Source: an uncultured Alphaproteobacteria bacterium
Lineage (GTDB): Bacteria; Pseudomonadota; Alphaproteobacteria; Rhodobacterales; Rhodobacteraceae
Assembly (NCBI GenBank): GCA_929200255.1
Contig: CAKMYZ010000008.1
Span: 62,001-126,000 of the forward strand
Length of the DNA stretch: 64,000 bases
Direction: 5' to 3'
Below the pieces are notes generated by a model. That model saw only the letters and a list, made by a program, of their open reading frames with translations. It was not told the DNA's origin and ran no database searches. The position numbers and the translations under genes were made by a program. Below, piece after piece: positions 9,556-20,530 of this stretch. The stretch's first letter is position 1. Every line of letters starts with the position of its first letter.

Positions 9556-10746
9556 TCACAAATCCATCAGCAAGCGCCGTGGATCCTCGAGTGCTTCTTT
9601 GACGCGCACAAGGAAGGTCACCGCCCCTTTGCCGTCCACGATCCGGTGGTCGTAGGACAGGGCCAGATACATCATGGGCCGGATCACCACCTGACCGCCA
9701 ATTGCCATGGGCCGATCCTGGATTTTGTGCATGCCGAGGATGCCTGACTGTGGCGGGTTCAGGATGGGTGAGGACATGAGGCTGCCGTAGACCCCACCGT
9801 TGGAGATGGTGAAGGTGCCACCTTGCATTTCGGCCATGCTCAACTTGCCTTCGCGGGCCTTGGCACCTTTTTCTGCAATCGCCTTTTCGATACCGGCGAA
9901 TGACATCTGATCAGCATCGTTGATCACCGGCACGACAAGGCCTGTGGGCGTGCCCGCCGCGATCCCCATGTTGACGTAGTTTTTGTAGACCACGTCAGTG
10001 CCGTCGATTTCGGCGTTTACCTCTGGGACTTCGTTCAGGGCGTGGATGCAGGCCTTGGTGAAGAACGACATGAAGCCGAGCTTCACGCCATGCTTTTTGA
10101 GGAACAGATCTTTGTACTCGGTGCGCAGTGCCATCACCTCGGTCATGTCGACCTCGTTATAGGTGGTCAGCATGGCGGCGGTGTTCTGGCTGTCCTTCAG
10201 GCGCTTGGCGATGGTCTGGCGCAGGCGGGTCATCTTGACCCGTTCCTCACGACCGGCCTGATCAGCAGCGACCGGTGCCCGCGGTGCCGCAGCGGGGGCA
10301 GCGGCCGGGGTGGCGAGGGCGTTCAGCACATCCTCTTTCATCACACGGCCATCTTTGCCGGTGCCAGTGACATCTGTCAGGTTGTTTTCGGCCATCAGTT
10401 TTTTGGCCGATGGGGCGTCTTCGACATCCTTTGCTGCGGGTGCTGCGGCTGGGGCAGGGGCCTCTTGCTTGGGTGCTTCGGCTTTTGCGGCGGGCGCGGG
10501 CGCGGCATCGCCTTCGGCGATTTGTGCCAGCAAGGCATCAACGCCGACGGTTTCGCCTTCGGCGGCGATGATTTCGGACAGGGTGCCAGCAATGGGGCTT
10601 GGCACCTCAACTGTGACCTTGTCAGTTTCCAGTTCGCACAGCATTTCATCTACGGCTACAGCATCGCCAGGTTGCTTGAACCATGTGGCGACGGTTGCCT
10701 CGGTCACGGATTCGCCAAGGGTGGGGACGCGGACTTCGGTGCTCAT
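9556..10746 (-). CDS. sucB: 2-oxoglutarate dehydrogenase E2, dihydrolipoamide succinyltransferase (396 aa)
   Basis: E2 transfers the succinyl group from the E1-bound intermediate to CoA. An N-terminal lipoyl domain has the lipoylated Lys43 in [14 protein letters not shown]; an Ala/Pro-rich linker (about 85-110) follows, then a peripheral subunit-binding domain ([21 protein letters not shown]) and the catalytic domain ending with the HxxxDG motif (HRIVDG, His367 and Asp371). The start at 10746 overlaps the sucA stop by 4 bp (ATGA), so translation is coupled to E1. The Ala/Pro linker produces many spurious open frames on other strands. The succinyl rather than acetyl specificity is inferred from adjacency to sucA. 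Confidence 0.96.
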   Translation of the reverse strand: MSTEVRVPTLGESVTEATVATWFKQPGDAVAVDEMLCELETDKVTVEVPSPIAGTLSEIIAAEGETVGVDALLAQIAEGDAAPAPAAKAEAPKQEAPAPAAAPAAKDVEDAPSAKKLMAENNLTDVTGTGKDGRVMKEDVLNALATPAAAPAAAPRAPVAADQAGREERVKMTRLRQTIAKRLKDSQNTAAMLTTYNEVDMTEVMALRTEYKDLFLKKHGVKLGFMSFFTKACIHALNEVPEVNAEIDGTDVVYKNYVNMGIAAGTPTGLVVPVINDADQMSFAGIEKAIAEKGAKAREGKLSMAEMQGGTFTISNGGVYGSLMSSPILNPPQSGILGMHKIQDRPMAIGGQVVIRPMMYLALSYDHRIVDGKGAVTFLVRVKEALEDPRRLLMDL

Positions 10747-13703
10747 TGCTTTGTTCCTTTGATGGTCAGCGCATCGTCGACGAGGGCTGTTTGTTGTGCT
10801 TTGTGCTGGCTGGCCAGACCTGTGGCTGGGCTGGCCGCCGCGGCGCGCCCGGCATAGACGGGGCGGGTGTGTTTGGCTTTGATACGGGTGAGGACCCATT
10901 CAAGGTTGGGTTCCATGAACGACCATGCGCCCTGGTTTTTGGGTTCTTCCTGGCACCAGACCATTTCGGCGTTCTTAAAGCGGCTCAGCTCGTTCACCGC
11001 AGATTGTGCAGGGAAGGGATAGAACTGTTCATAGCGCATGATGTAGACGTCTTTGATGCCGCGTGCGTCGCGTTCTTCCAGCAGGTCGAAGTAGACTTTG
11101 CCAGAGCACATGACGACCCGTTTGATCTTGCTGTCGGCGACCAGTTTAGTGTCAGAGTTGCCCAGTTGCGCATCGTCCCAGAGGACGCGGTGGAAGGATG
11201 ACCCGGTGGTGAATTCTTCCTTCTTGGAAACCGCCAATTTGTGCCGCAACAGCGACTTGGGTGTCATCAGTATTAGCGGTTTGCGGAAGGTTCGGTGCAG
11301 CTGGCGCCGCAACAGGTGAAAGTAGTTGGCCGGCGTTGTGCAGTTGGCCACGATCCAGTTGTCGCCGCCGCACATGGTCAGGAACCGTTCCAGACGTGCA
11401 GAGGAGTGTTCCGGCCCTTGCCCTTCATACCCATGCGGCAGCAAGCAGACGAGGCCGGACATGCGGAGCCATTTGCTTTCCCCGGAACTGATGAACTGGT
11501 CAAACATGATTTGCGCGCCATTGGCAAAATCGCCGAACTGCGCTTCCCAGAGGGTCAATGCGTTGGGTTCGGCCAGCGAATAACCATATTCGAACCCCAG
11601 CACCGCATATTCTGACAGCATTGAATCGATGACTTCGTACTGTGCTTGCCCCTCGCGGATGTTGTTGAGTGGGTAGTAGCGGTCTTCATTATCCTGATTT
11701 ATCAGACCCGAATGCCGGTGGCTGAATGTGCCGCGCGTACAATCCTGGCCGGACAGGCGCACAGGATAACCTTCGGTGAGCAGTGATCCAAAGGCCAGTG
11801 CTTCGCCGGTCGCCCAATCGATGTTTTCGCCGGTCTCGAACATCTTGGCCTTGTTGTCGATCAGGCGTCCGATGGTTTTGTGCAGTGGGAAGTTTTCAGG
11901 CGCTGTTGACAGCGCTTCACCCACGGCGTTGAAGGTCGCTTCTTCAATCGCAGTCACACCGCGTTGATAATCCTCGTCCTTGCGATCGAGGTGAGACCAC
12001 TTGCCGTCCAGCCAGTCGGCCTTGTTGGGCTTATATGCTTTGCCTGCCTCAAACTCTTCGTTGAGGTAGGCTTGGAAAGCCGCTTTCATGTCCTCGATTT
12101 CGCCTTCGGGGATCAGCCCGTCCTGCACCAGCCGTTCTGTGTAGAGCGTCAGCGTCGTCTTCTGCTTTTTGATCTTCTTGTACATCACCGGGTTGGTGAA
12201 CATCGGCTCGTCGCCTTCGTTATGACCAAAGCGGCGATAGCAGATGATGTCCAGCACCACGTCCTTGTGGAACTTCTGGCGGAATTCGGTAGCCACGCGG
12301 GCGGCATGAACCACGGCCTCTGGGTCGTCACCGTTTACGTGAAAGATCGGCGCCTCAACCATCAGCGCGATATCAGTGGGGTAAGGTGAAGATCGCGAAA
12401 AGTGCGGTGCCGTGGTGAAACCAATCTGGTTGTTCACGACGATGTGCATCGTGCCGCCGGTTTTGTGACCTTTCAGCCCCGACAGGCCAAAGCCCTCTGC
12501 CACAACGCCCTGGCCCGCAAAGGCCGCATCGCCATGCAGCAGGATGCCCATGACGCGGGTGCGGTCTTCGTCGTTCTTTTGGTCCTGCTTGGCACGGACT
12601 TTACCCAGCACAACCGGGTTTACAGCCTCAAGATGGGACGGGTTTGCCGTCAGCGAAAGGTGAACCGAGTTGCCGTCAAAGCTGCGGTCAGATGAGGCGC
12701 CGAGATGGTATTTCACATCGCCCGAACCATCCACATCCTCAGGTTTGAAAGACCCGCCTTGAAACTCGTTAAAGATTGCGCGGTAAGGTTTTTCCATCAC
12801 ATTGGCGAGCACCGAAAGACGGCCCCGGTGCGGCATGCCGATGATAATCTCATCAAGCCCCAGCTGCCCGCCGCGCTTGATGATCTGTTCCATCGCAGGG
12901 ATCAGGGCCTCGCCGCCATCAAGGCCGAAACGCTTCGTGCCCATGTATTTGACGTGCAGGAATTTTTCGAAACCCTCGGCCTGAACCAATGAATTCAGGA
13001 TCGCCTTGCGCCCCTCTTTGGTGAACGCGATTTCCTTGCCGTAACCTTCGATGCGTTCTTTGAGCCAGCCGGCCTCTTCGGGGTTGGAAATATGCATGTA
13101 TTGCAGCGCGAAGGTGCCGCAATATGTCCGCCGCACGATGGCAAGGATGTCGTTCATTGTCGCGACTTCGAGGCCAAGAACGTTGTCGATGAAAATCGGG
13201 CGATCCATGTCAGCAGCGGCAAATCCGTAGGACGCCGGGTCCAGCTCTGGATGCGGTTTTTGATCGCGCATGCCCAGCGGATCAAGATCGGCAATCAGGT
13301 GGCCGCGAATACGGTAGGCGCGGATGATCATCAGCGCGCGGATGCTATCAAGGACAGCGGCGCGGACTTGGCCCTCATCAAGGGTTACGCCTTTCTCGGC
13401 GGCTTTGTCCTTGATCTTTTTACCTGCAGCCTCTGGTTCTGCGGGCCATTGGCCATCCAGCGCTGCGGTCAGATCATCCGCAGGGGCGGGGGGCCAGTCA
13501 TTGCGCGCCCAGGATGGGCCAGCAGCCTCTGCCTTGGCGTCCGTCGGAGCATCATCGAGGGCCTTAAAGAACGCCTGCCAGCTTTCATCCACAGCGCCGG
13601 GGTTATCGGCGTAGCGAGCGTAGAGTTGTTCGACGTATTCGGCGTTATGGCCTTGCAGGAAAGACGAGGCGTGGAAAACGTCGTTGGGGGATTGGTCGTT
13701 CAT
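10743..13703 (-). CDS. sucA: 2-oxoglutarate dehydrogenase E1 component (986 aa)
   Basis: This thiamine-diphosphate enzyme decarboxylates 2-oxoglutarate in the TCA cycle. It starts [20 protein letters not shown] with the E1o N-terminal segment ([20 protein letters not shown]). Active-site signatures include [44 protein letters not shown] with NNQIGFTT (ThDP/Mg region), and FSHRHSG and [16 protein letters not shown] in the transketolase-like C-terminal half. The length is typical of alphaproteobacteria. It overlaps DUF805 upstream and sucB downstream by 4 bp each. Confidence 0.97.
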   Translation of the reverse strand: MNDQSPNDVFHASSFLQGHNAEYVEQLYARYADNPGAVDESWQAFFKALDDAPTDAKAEAAGPSWARNDWPPAPADDLTAALDGQWPAEPEAAGKKIKDKAAEKGVTLDEGQVRAAVLDSIRALMIIRAYRIRGHLIADLDPLGMRDQKPHPELDPASYGFAAADMDRPIFIDNVLGLEVATMNDILAIVRRTYCGTFALQYMHISNPEEAGWLKERIEGYGKEIAFTKEGRKAILNSLVQAEGFEKFLHVKYMGTKRFGLDGGEALIPAMEQIIKRGGQLGLDEIIIGMPHRGRLSVLANVMEKPYRAIFNEFQGGSFKPEDVDGSGDVKYHLGASSDRSFDGNSVHLSLTANPSHLEAVNPVVLGKVRAKQDQKNDEDRTRVMGILLHGDAAFAGQGVVAEGFGLSGLKGHKTGGTMHIVVNNQIGFTTAPHFSRSSPYPTDIALMVEAPIFHVNGDDPEAVVHAARVATEFRQKFHKDVVLDIICYRRFGHNEGDEPMFTNPVMYKKIKKQKTTLTLYTERLVQDGLIPEGEIEDMKAAFQAYLNEEFEAGKAYKPNKADWLDGKWSHLDRKDEDYQRGVTAIEEATFNAVGEALSTAPENFPLHKTIGRLIDNKAKMFETGENIDWATGEALAFGSLLTEGYPVRLSGQDCTRGTFSHRHSGLINQDNEDRYYPLNNIREGQAQYEVIDSMLSEYAVLGFEYGYSLAEPNALTLWEAQFGDFANGAQIMFDQFISSGESKWLRMSGLVCLLPHGYEGQGPEHSSARLERFLTMCGGDNWIVANCTTPANYFHLLRRQLHRTFRKPLILMTPKSLLRHKLAVSKKEEFTTGSSFHRVLWDDAQLGNSDTKLVADSKIKRVVMCSGKVYFDLLEERDARGIKDVYIMRYEQFYPFPAQSAVNELSRFKNAEMVWCQEEPKNQGAWSFMEPNLEWVLTRIKAKHTRPVYAGRAAAASPATGLASQHKAQQTALVDDALTIKGTKQ

Positions 13704-14197
13704 TGGGGGACCTCGTTGGCGTGAGAACTACTGGGCCGTGATAGATTTACGATCAAGCTAACCGTCGGTAGGAAGAAAAAACAGGTGAAGGAAAGGCTAA
13801 ACAGGAAAACTGCAAAAGGGCGCATTGCGTCCCTAATTTCCGCAGCACTACCCGCTAGGTTCGTTGGTGCGCCGACCAGCCAGCCGAGCGCCACAATCAG
13901 CCCAATGCAGGTGCCGACAGCGACTAATCGCAGGAAGGACCAGATGCTTTCTGGGGGGTTTGCATCCCGAAAGCGGCGAATACCAATAGGAACTAAAAGT
14001 AAAGCCAGTCCAAGGAAGATCGCAGATTTTGTCCGGATCATCGTGAAAGTGTTTTCGAGCGGCCCGAGGACCGTACCGCAAAGCGCGACCAATGCGATGA
14101 TCGCGGCTGCAAACCACCAAAACTCAGACCGCGAGGAGCGGCCTTTGAAATGGAACGACTTGGCAAAGCCCGTCTTGATGGCGTCTATCGGTCCCAT
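13700..14197 (-). CDS. DUF805 domain membrane protein (165 aa)
   Basis: The N-terminal MGPIDAIKTGFAKSFHF-KGRSSRSEFWWF segment is the DUF805 hallmark (an amphipathic start, then R-S-R-x-E-F/Y-W), followed by hydrophobic helices and the RRFRDAN motif between helices 2 and 3. Four membrane segments are seen at about residues 30-50, 58-72, 88-108 and 128-155. The function of DUF805 proteins is unknown. Its stop overlaps the sucA start by 4 bp, so it is translated with sucA, and it follows sucD after a 91-bp gap containing a palindromic repeat pair. Its place inside the suc cluster suggests co-expression only. Confidence 0.85.
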   Translation of the reverse strand: MGPIDAIKTGFAKSFHFKGRSSRSEFWWFAAAIIALVALCGTVLGPLENTFTMIRTKSAIFLGLALLLVPIGIRRFRDANPPESIWSFLRLVAVGTCIGLIVALGWLVGAPTNLAGSAAEIRDAMRPFAVFLFSLSFTCFFFLPTVSLIVNLSRPSSSHANEVPQ

Positions 14198-14213
14198 CTT
14201 GGGTCCTGTTTGA

Positions 14214-14278
14214 GGTCCCGGATCAAGTCCGGGACGGCGTTACATTCTGTTGGAAGTCCCGGTCTTGATCTGGGACCC
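14214..14278. repeat. Inverted pair of REP-like hairpins between sucD and DUF805
   Basis: Two imperfect palindromes, 14215-14235 (GTCCCGGA, loop, TCCGGGAC) and 14256-14276 (GTCCCGG, loop, CTGGGAC), are inverted copies of each other with two mismatches over about 22 bases and a 20-base spacer. This is a second, sequence-unrelated REP/REPIN-like family. It lies in the transcribed gap within the suc cluster, where it could act on mRNA stability or partial termination. Confidence 0.65.
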
Positions 14279-14288
14279 CCATGTTTCT

Positions 14289-15170
14289 TTACCCAATCGC
14301 TTCCAGCACAGCCTCACCCAGTGTCGCGGGGCTGTCGGCCACCACGATCCCGGCAGACTTCATTGCTTCGATCTTGCTTTCCGCGTCGCCTTTGCCGCCT
14401 GCCACAATCGCACCGGCGTGACCCATGCGGCGGCCCGGAGGGGCTGTGCGTCCGGCGATGAAACCTGCTGTTGGTTTCCAGCGCCCTTTTTTCTTTTGGG
14501 CGGTCAGGAATTCAGCGGCTTCTTCTTCGGCGGACCCGCCGATTTCGCCGATCATGATCATTGAGTGTGTTTCGTCGTCATCAAGGAACATGTCGAGCAC
14601 GTCGATGTGTTCTGTCCCTTTGATGGGGTCACCGCCGATGCCCACGGCGGTGGACTGGCCCAAACCGCTGTCAGATGTCTGCTTGACCGCCTCATAGGTC
14701 AGCGTGCCGGAGCGGGACACAACGCCGACCGATCCGCGTTTGTGGATGTGGCCGGGCATGATGCCGATCTTGCAGGCGTCGGGTGTGATGACGCCGGGGC
14801 AGTTGGGGCCGATCAGACGCGAGGCAGACCCTTCCAGCGCCTTTTTGACGCGCATCATGTCGAGGACAGGGATGCCTTCGGTGATGCAGATGATCAGTTC
14901 CATCTCGGCGTCAATCGCCTCAAGGATCGAATCCGCCGCGAAGGGCGGGGGCACGTAGATGACAGAGGCGTTCGCCTCGGTCTTGGCCTTCGCTTCGTGG
15001 ACCGAGTTGAAGATCGGCAAGTCCAGATGTGTCTGCCCGCCTTTGCCGGGGGTCACGCCGCCGACCATTTTGGTGCCGTAAGCAATCGCCTGTTCAGAAT
15101 GGAATGTCCCCTGCGAACCGGTAAGGCCCTGACAGATGACTTTTGTGTTTTCGTTTACGAGAATGGCCAT
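14289..15170 (-). CDS. sucD: Succinyl-CoA synthetase (ADP/GDP-forming) alpha subunit (293 aa)
   Basis: It catalyses substrate-level phosphorylation from succinyl-CoA together with SucC. It has an N-terminal CoA-binding Rossmann domain ([28 protein letters not shown]) and a ligase domain with the phosphohistidine His251 in [15 protein letters not shown]. The length is standard. It is separated from sucC by a 161-aa gene with 12- and 7-base gaps, an unusual interruption of a pair normally adjacent. The ATG at 15170 follows an AAGGAG ribosome-binding site. Confidence 0.97.
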   Translation of the reverse strand: MAILVNENTKVICQGLTGSQGTFHSEQAIAYGTKMVGGVTPGKGGQTHLDLPIFNSVHEAKAKTEANASVIYVPPPFAADSILEAIDAEMELIICITEGIPVLDMMRVKKALEGSASRLIGPNCPGVITPDACKIGIMPGHIHKRGSVGVVSRSGTLTYEAVKQTSDSGLGQSTAVGIGGDPIKGTEHIDVLDMFLDDDETHSMIMIGEIGGSAEEEAAEFLTAQKKKGRWKPTAGFIAGRTAPPGRRMGHAGAIVAGGKGDAESKIEAMKSAGIVVADSPATLGEAVLEAIG

Positions 15171-15182
15171 GGTGTTGGCTCC

Positions 15183-15668
15183 TTAGAAATTCTGTTTTTC
15201 GAGAAGATGTGAGTATATCCGGCGCATCCGCTGGAGCGCTGCTGTCAGCTCGTTGCTTGTGTCAGTGCGAAAACCGTTGATAAGCTTGGCGGGAAACTCG
15301 AAGCTGTTGTTGGGGTCGGAGAGGATCGAGTGAGTAGCCTCTCGGTGCCATGCTTCGACTTCTTCTCGTTGTTTGCGTATCGCTTCCACGCGGTCACCCC
15401 CAATCCAAGGTTCGACTTCATTTGCGGACCAACGACAAAGATTGGAGATCGACTGCATCAACTTGGGTGGGTCAACATCAAAAGTTGGGCAGTTTTGTAG
15501 TGCGCTATACAAGGCATCCCACCTTTGACGTCGAAGTTGCCAAGCAAACTCCATCTCCATTCTTGCCCTGTCACGGCGCAGCCCGAAGAAGTCAGTTGCG
15601 AACACAGTCATCATGGACACGATAACCGTGGCCAAGATCGTCACTACTGATGTATCTTCTAGAGCCAT
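15183..15668 (-). CDS. Small membrane-anchored hypothetical protein inserted between sucC and sucD (161 aa)
   Basis: No family is recognised. One N-terminal transmembrane helix (about residues 8-29, [21 protein letters not shown]) is followed by a highly charged, helix-prone region ([20 protein letters not shown]) and a soluble domain rich in Trp, Arg and Glu. It ends ...HLLEKQNF. The tight spacing (7 bases after sucC, 12 before sucD) means it is cotranscribed with succinyl-CoA synthetase. Codon use is less GC-biased than in sucC and sucD, hinting at a later insertion. Its single-helix plus coiled-coil look resembles small anchored adaptor proteins, but nothing supports a specific function. 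Confidence 0.7.
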   Translation of the reverse strand: MALEDTSVVTILATVIVSMMTVFATDFFGLRRDRARMEMEFAWQLRRQRWDALYSALQNCPTFDVDPPKLMQSISNLCRWSANEVEPWIGGDRVEAIRKQREEVEAWHREATHSILSDPNNSFEFPAKLINGFRTDTSNELTAALQRMRRIYSHLLEKQNF

Positions 15669-15675
15669 CGGACAA

Positions 15676-16869
15676 TCACCCCTTCACCGCTTTTACGATC
15701 TTCTGCGCGCCGTCTTTCAGGTCGTCTGCAGCGATCACGTCTACGTCGGAGTTGTTGATGATGTCTTTGCCCTGCTGCACGTTTGTGCCTTCAAGGCGCA
15801 CGACGAGTGGGACTTGCAGGCCGACCTCCTTCACCGCGGCGACAACGCCCTCTGCGATGACGTCGCAACGCATGATGCCGCCGAAGATGTTCACGAGGAT
15901 GCCTTTGACGTTGGGGTCAGAGGTGATGATCTTGAACGCCTCGGTCACTTTTTCCTTGGTCGCACCGCCGCCCACGTCAAGGAAGTTGGCAGGTTCGGCC
16001 CCGTAAAGTTTGATGATGTCCATCGTCGCCATGGCAAGGCCCGCGCCGTTGACCATGCAGCCGATTTCACCATCCAGCGCGATGTAGTTCAGGTCGAACT
16101 TGGAGGCGGCGAGTTCCTTGGGGTCTTCTTCCGTCTCATCCCGGAGGGCGGCCACATCGGCGTGGCGGTAGACGGCATTGCCGTCGAATGCCACCTTGGC
16201 ATCAAGCACTTTGAGGTCGCCGCCGTCGGTGACGATCAGTGGGTTAATCTCAAGCATTTCCATGTCTTTTTCGACGAAGGCTTGGTATAGCTGGCCCATC
16301 AGTTTCACGCATTGTTTGACCTGATTGCCGGTAAGCCCGAGTGCAAAGGCCACGCGGCGGCCATGGAACGGCTGATAGCCGGTGGCCGGATCAATGGTGA
16401 AGTTGAGGATTTTCTCAGGTGTGTTCGCCGCAACTTCTTCGATGTCCATGCCGCCCTCGGTCGAGACAACAAAGCCAATGCGGCTGGTTTGACGATCCAC
16501 GAGTAGGGCGAGGTACATTTCGGTTTCGATGCCAGAGCCGTCTTCGATATAGATCCGGTTAACGACTTTGCCTGCCGGGCCGGTCTGGTGCGTGACCAAT
16601 GTGCGGCCTAGCATCTTCTTGGCTTCCTGGGCGGCTTCCTCGACCGATTTCGCCAGACGCACGCCGCCTGCTTCACCGGCGTCGGCCTCTTTGAATTTGC
16701 CTTTACCGCGTCCGCCTGCGTGGATTTGCGCTTTGACAACCCAAAGCGGGCCGTCCAATTCGCCGGCGGCGGTTTTGGCATCTTCGGCGCGGGTCACGGG
16801 GCGACCGTCAGAGACAGGCGCGCCATAGCTGCGCAACAAAGCTTTGGCCTGATATTCGTGAATGTTCAT
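15676..16869 (-). CDS. sucC: Succinyl-CoA synthetase beta subunit (397 aa)
   Basis: This is the ATP-grasp subunit that pairs with SucD. It starts [19 protein letters not shown] as in the family and contains [12 protein letters not shown] (nucleotide-binding loop), the grasp-domain segment [21 protein letters not shown] (Mg-binding) and the ligase region [17 protein letters not shown] with [15 protein letters not shown]. The start at 16869 is chosen by homology pattern and a GGAA ribosome-binding site; a longer frame upstream runs through the operator region and is not coding. It is the first gene of the suc cluster, with a pair of TGTGATCACA palindromes 99-129 bases upstream. Confidence 0.97.
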   Translation of the reverse strand: MNIHEYQAKALLRSYGAPVSDGRPVTRAEDAKTAAGELDGPLWVVKAQIHAGGRGKGKFKEADAGEAGGVRLAKSVEEAAQEAKKMLGRTLVTHQTGPAGKVVNRIYIEDGSGIETEMYLALLVDRQTSRIGFVVSTEGGMDIEEVAANTPEKILNFTIDPATGYQPFHGRRVAFALGLTGNQVKQCVKLMGQLYQAFVEKDMEMLEINPLIVTDGGDLKVLDAKVAFDGNAVYRHADVAALRDETEEDPKELAASKFDLNYIALDGEIGCMVNGAGLAMATMDIIKLYGAEPANFLDVGGGATKEKVTEAFKIITSDPNVKGILVNIFGGIMRCDVIAEGVVAAVKEVGLQVPLVVRLEGTNVQQGKDIINNSDVDVIAADDLKDGAQKIVKAVKG

Positions 16870-16967
16870 AAGACAATTCCAATTTGGCTTCGGTTGGCGC
16901 AAGTTAGAACACAACAAAACCCGGGTTTCTAAGTGAAAATTGCGAAAACAGGCAAGATTCGCACATT

Positions 16968-16998
16968 TGTGATCACAGTGGAAAAAAGTGTGATCACA
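16968..16998. promoter_or_regulatory. Paired TGTGATCACA palindromes in the sucC promoter region
   Basis: Two perfect copies at 16968-16977 and 16989-16998 are spaced 21 bp start to start (two helical turns), within the 204-bp divergent gap between sucC (minus) and a glycosyltransferase gene (plus). The same arrangement with the same 21-bp spacing occurs upstream of sdhC. By chance a given 10-mer is expected about 0.06 times per strand in a window this size. The binding protein is unproven; the GntR/FCD protein at 5112 is the candidate. Confidence 0.75.
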
Positions 16999-17073
16999 AA
17001 ACAAGGTGAGGTGGGTCATCCCGCGTATTTTATTCAGTTTTAAAGGATTCGCCGCGATGGTAGCCATGCAGCA

Positions 17074-18087
17074 ATGAGTGACGCGAAACCGACATGGGCC
17101 GTCGTGGCCACCGTGGATGAACCGCCTGCAGTGGTGCAGGCGTTGGTGGCGTGGCATTTGTCACTCGGGGCCGATGCGATCTATCTCTATTTTGATCGGC
17201 CCGACGATCCGGCAGCGGATATCTGTGCCCATCTTGATCAGGTGCGGATAACCCGGTGTGATGCGGCCCATTGGGCTGCCTTTGGGCGCAAACGCCCGCC
17301 GCGTCATGAGTTGCGGCAGGTCAGCAATGCCCGTCATGCCTACGCGGCGGCAACGGCGGATTGGGTGTTACACATTGATGCGGATGAATTTGTCTGGTGT
17401 CGTGGCGATGTGACGTCCTGCCTTGCGGATGTACCTGATGCGTGCGAAGCGGTGACCTTTCCAGTAGCGGAGCGGGTACACACGGGCCCCGCCACAACGG
17501 TTTTTGAAGGTGTATTCCGGTTGCCATTTGCCCAACCCGCCAAGGTCGGGCGTGCGATTTTTGGACCGTCCTATGACCTGACCTATCGTGGCTTGACCGG
17601 TCATGCGCAGGGCAAGGCGTTCAGTCGGGCAGGCCGCAGTTTACGCCTGTCGATCCACCGCCCGCGCCCGCATGAGAGAGAGGCCAAACTAGCTATACAT
17701 CGGTTCCCGGCGGATCGGATGGTCCTTTTACATTTTGAGGGGCTGACGCGGCAGCAATGGATCTTCAAAGTGCTGCGGATGGCCCAAGCGTTAGAACATG
17801 ACGACGGCATGCCGCCTTCGGCACACCGGGCCGGGCAGGCAGCGGCTGTACTGGAGGACCCTGATGCGGCGGGGGTGTTACATGATCTGCTCAAGACGGC
17901 GGATGCGGCGCGTTTGCGAACATTGGCGGCGCATGGGCTGCTGTTGCAGCTGCCATTTGATCCGCTGGACGCAATTGCGCGTTTCTTTCCCGATGCATTT
18001 GCTGATCTGAGCCCCGGTGCGATTGACCGCTGGCTGGCACTGAACAAGGCAGACACACTGTCGTATCTGGAACTGCCGAAAGGCTAA
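17074..18087 (+). CDS. Glycosyltransferase family 2-like protein (337 aa)
   Basis: This is a predicted cytoplasmic glycosyltransferase with a GT-A fold. The start [20 protein letters not shown], the [15 protein letters not shown] pattern and a DxD-type motif in [12 protein letters not shown] (metal and nucleotide-sugar binding, about residue 105) match the group of proteins called glycosyltransferase family 2/92-like. There is no signal peptide or membrane helix. The acceptor is unknown. It is divergent from sucC and shares the intergenic region containing the paired palindromes, so those sites could affect it too. It is convergent with mdh, with a shared terminator hairpin between them. Confidence 0.8.
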   Translation: MSDAKPTWAVVATVDEPPAVVQALVAWHLSLGADAIYLYFDRPDDPAADICAHLDQVRITRCDAAHWAAFGRKRPPRHELRQVSNARHAYAAATADWVLHIDADEFVWCRGDVTSCLADVPDACEAVTFPVAERVHTGPATTVFEGVFRLPFAQPAKVGRAIFGPSYDLTYRGLTGHAQGKAFSRAGRSLRLSIHRPRPHEREAKLAIHRFPADRMVLLHFEGLTRQQWIFKVLRMAQALEHDDGMPPSAHRAGQAAAVLEDPDAAGVLHDLLKTADAARLRTLAAHGLLLQLPFDPLDAIARFFPDAFADLSPGAIDRWLALNKADTLSYLELPKG

Positions 18088-18090
18088 ACG

Positions 18091-18116
18091 AAAAAGGGCT
18101 GCCGGATGGCAGCCCC
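18091..18116 (-). terminator. Terminator of mdh (hairpin between convergent genes)
   Basis: A perfect 8-bp stem GGGCTGCC/GGCAGCCC with loop GGAT (18096-18115) is followed, on the minus strand, by TTTTT. It lies 24 bases beyond the mdh stop and just after the glycosyltransferase stop, so it may also serve the plus strand, though without a T-run there. Confidence 0.75.
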
Positions 18117-18139
18117 TTCCCAATGGATTATTTGGTTGT

Positions 18140-19228
<1,089 letters not shown>

Positions 19229-19267
19229 CTAACGAAAGACAAATGCAGCGGAAATCTGGGATCAGAT

Positions 19268-20023
19268 GTGATCGAGTTTGGGTGGCAGTTTTTTGTGGTC
19301 GGTATCCCGGCAATCATCTTTGGCGGCATTTCCAAGGGTGGATTCGGTTCTGGTGCCGCATTTGCTGCGGGCGCGATTCTGGCGTTGGTGGTGCCACCGG
19401 GGGCTGCGTTGGGCATTGTTCTGCCGCTCTTTATGCTTGTCGATGCTGCAACGTTAAAACCCTATTGGGGTAAGTGGCACTGGCCCTCTGCCAAAGGTTT
19501 GATGATCGGTGCTGTCCCCGGCTGTATCATTGCCGCTTTTCTTTATGCGGTTGTGGATGCGGACGTGTTCCGCTTGCTGATCGGGTTGATTTGTCTGACC
19601 TTTGTCGCGTTTCAGCTGAGCCGCGCGCTGGGCTGGTTGCAGGTTCGCCAAATACCGTTTTCCGCGCCTTTGGCGTGGTTTGCAGGCACGGTCAGCGGTT
19701 TTACCAGCTTTGTTAGCCACGCCGGAGGCCCGCCATCTGCGGTATTTCTACTGTCACAAGGGCTGAGCAAGACCGCCTATCAGGCGACAACGGTTGTTGT
19801 GTTTTGGGCAGTGAATTGGATGAAGGCAGTCCCTTATGTCTTTCTGGGTATTTTTAACTGGGACACGATGATGGGCAGTCTGATGCTCTCCCCTTTTGCC
19901 TTGCTGGGCGCGTGGATCGGCGTCCGGGCGCATCGTCTGGTCCCGGAGCGCCCGTTTTTTGCGCTGACTTATGTTTTGTTGGTGTTGACAGGCGCCAGGT
20001 TGATCTGGGTGGCGTTGACTTAA
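19268..20023 (+). CDS. TauE/SafE family sulfite exporter-like permease (251 aa)
   Basis: This is a membrane permease of the TauE/SafE (DUF81) family, with about eight hydrophobic segments. The family's glycine-rich half repeats are present: GGISKGGFGSGAAFAAGA near the N-terminus and SGFTSFVSHAGGPPSAVFLL in the second half. The start is uncertain. I favour GTG 19268 (MIEFGWQFFVVGIPAI), which begins just before the first helix; the frame is open from 19130, but that extra sequence is not family-like. Members export sulfite, sulfoacetate or other organic anions, and the substrate here is unknown. It is divergent from mdh. A second, different TauE-type gene is at 40592. Confidence 0.82.
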   Translation: MIEFGWQFFVVGIPAIIFGGISKGGFGSGAAFAAGAILALVVPPGAALGIVLPLFMLVDAATLKPYWGKWHWPSAKGLMIGAVPGCIIAAFLYAVVDADVFRLLIGLICLTFVAFQLSRALGWLQVRQIPFSAPLAWFAGTVSGFTSFVSHAGGPPSAVFLLSQGLSKTAYQATTVVVFWAVNWMKAVPYVFLGIFNWDTMMGSLMLSPFALLGAWIGVRAHRLVPERPFFALTYVLLVLTGARLIWVALT

Positions 20024-20025
20024 GG

Positions 20026-20340
20026 TCAGGTACCGCGATCGAGATTGGCCAGCGGTTCGTTGATGTGCTGATAAGCCTGTCCAACGGCCACAAGGCAGGT
20101 TGGCCCACCCGGTCGTGTTACGGTGATCGTCCAGGAACCAGTGTCCATTGAGGCAAATACCTCGACCACGGAATTGTCGCTGGCCAGACCAATGGTCTGG
20201 CGGCTTTCGCCGTAGCGTTCGGCCAGTCGCTCAACGACCGTAGTGTGATCGGCGCAGCCGTTGCTCTCAGCATAGGACTGCTGGGCGGCCAGCATCATGG
20301 CTCCAACCCCGAAGGACATTAGAAAGAGTGTACGTCGCAT
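20026..20340 (-). CDS. Small secreted hypothetical protein (104 aa)
   Basis: A clear signal peptide (MRRTLFLMSFGVGAMMLAAQ, cleavage probably after SYA) is followed by an 80-residue mature domain with two cysteines (GCADHTTVVERLAERYGE ... GGPTCLVAVGQAY), possibly disulfide-bonded in the periplasm. The sequence ESRQTIGLASDNSVVEVFAS followed by TGSWTITVTRP is typical of small conserved roseobacter exported proteins annotated as hypothetical. It is convergent with the TauE gene (2 bases apart) and divergent from the malyl-CoA thioesterase gene. The function is unknown. Confidence 0.75.
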   Translation of the reverse strand: MRRTLFLMSFGVGAMMLAAQQSYAESNGCADHTTVVERLAERYGESRQTIGLASDNSVVEVFASMDTGSWTITVTRPGGPTCLVAVGQAYQHINEPLANLDRGT

Positions 20341-20482
20341 TATCGTCCCCTTTTTTCAAAGCGGGTCTCACAATAGTGGTCCGGCAGGTGGCGTAATTCT
20401 GTGGGCCAAGATGCGCGAAAATGGTTAATACACCGTAACGGTGCGTAGCCGCTGCGCTGCGGCATTCTCGCCTTGAACAATC

Positions 20483-20520
20483 TGCAAATTTGTGGCGTTC
20501 TTTGCGCAACTTTGTTGCAA
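20483..20520. promoter_or_regulatory. TGCAAA/TTTGC motif cluster upstream of the malyl-CoA thioesterase gene
   Basis: TGCAAATT (20483-20490), TTTGCGCAAC (20501-20510) and TTTGTTGCAA (20511-20520) lie within 50 bases of the start codon. TTTGCAA-type half-sites are bound by ScfR-family regulators (PccR, RamB) that control propionyl-CoA and ethylmalonyl-CoA pathway genes in Rhodobacter and Paracoccus. A similar pair lies upstream of ccrA. Binding here is inference. Confidence 0.45.
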
Positions 20521-20530
20521 GGAAAGTCCA

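Noticed and set aside
10042-10857. Open frame of 271 codons antisense to sucB
   Set aside because: It is Gly/Cys-rich because it reads the Ala/Pro linker of SucB backwards; there is no independent coding evidence.
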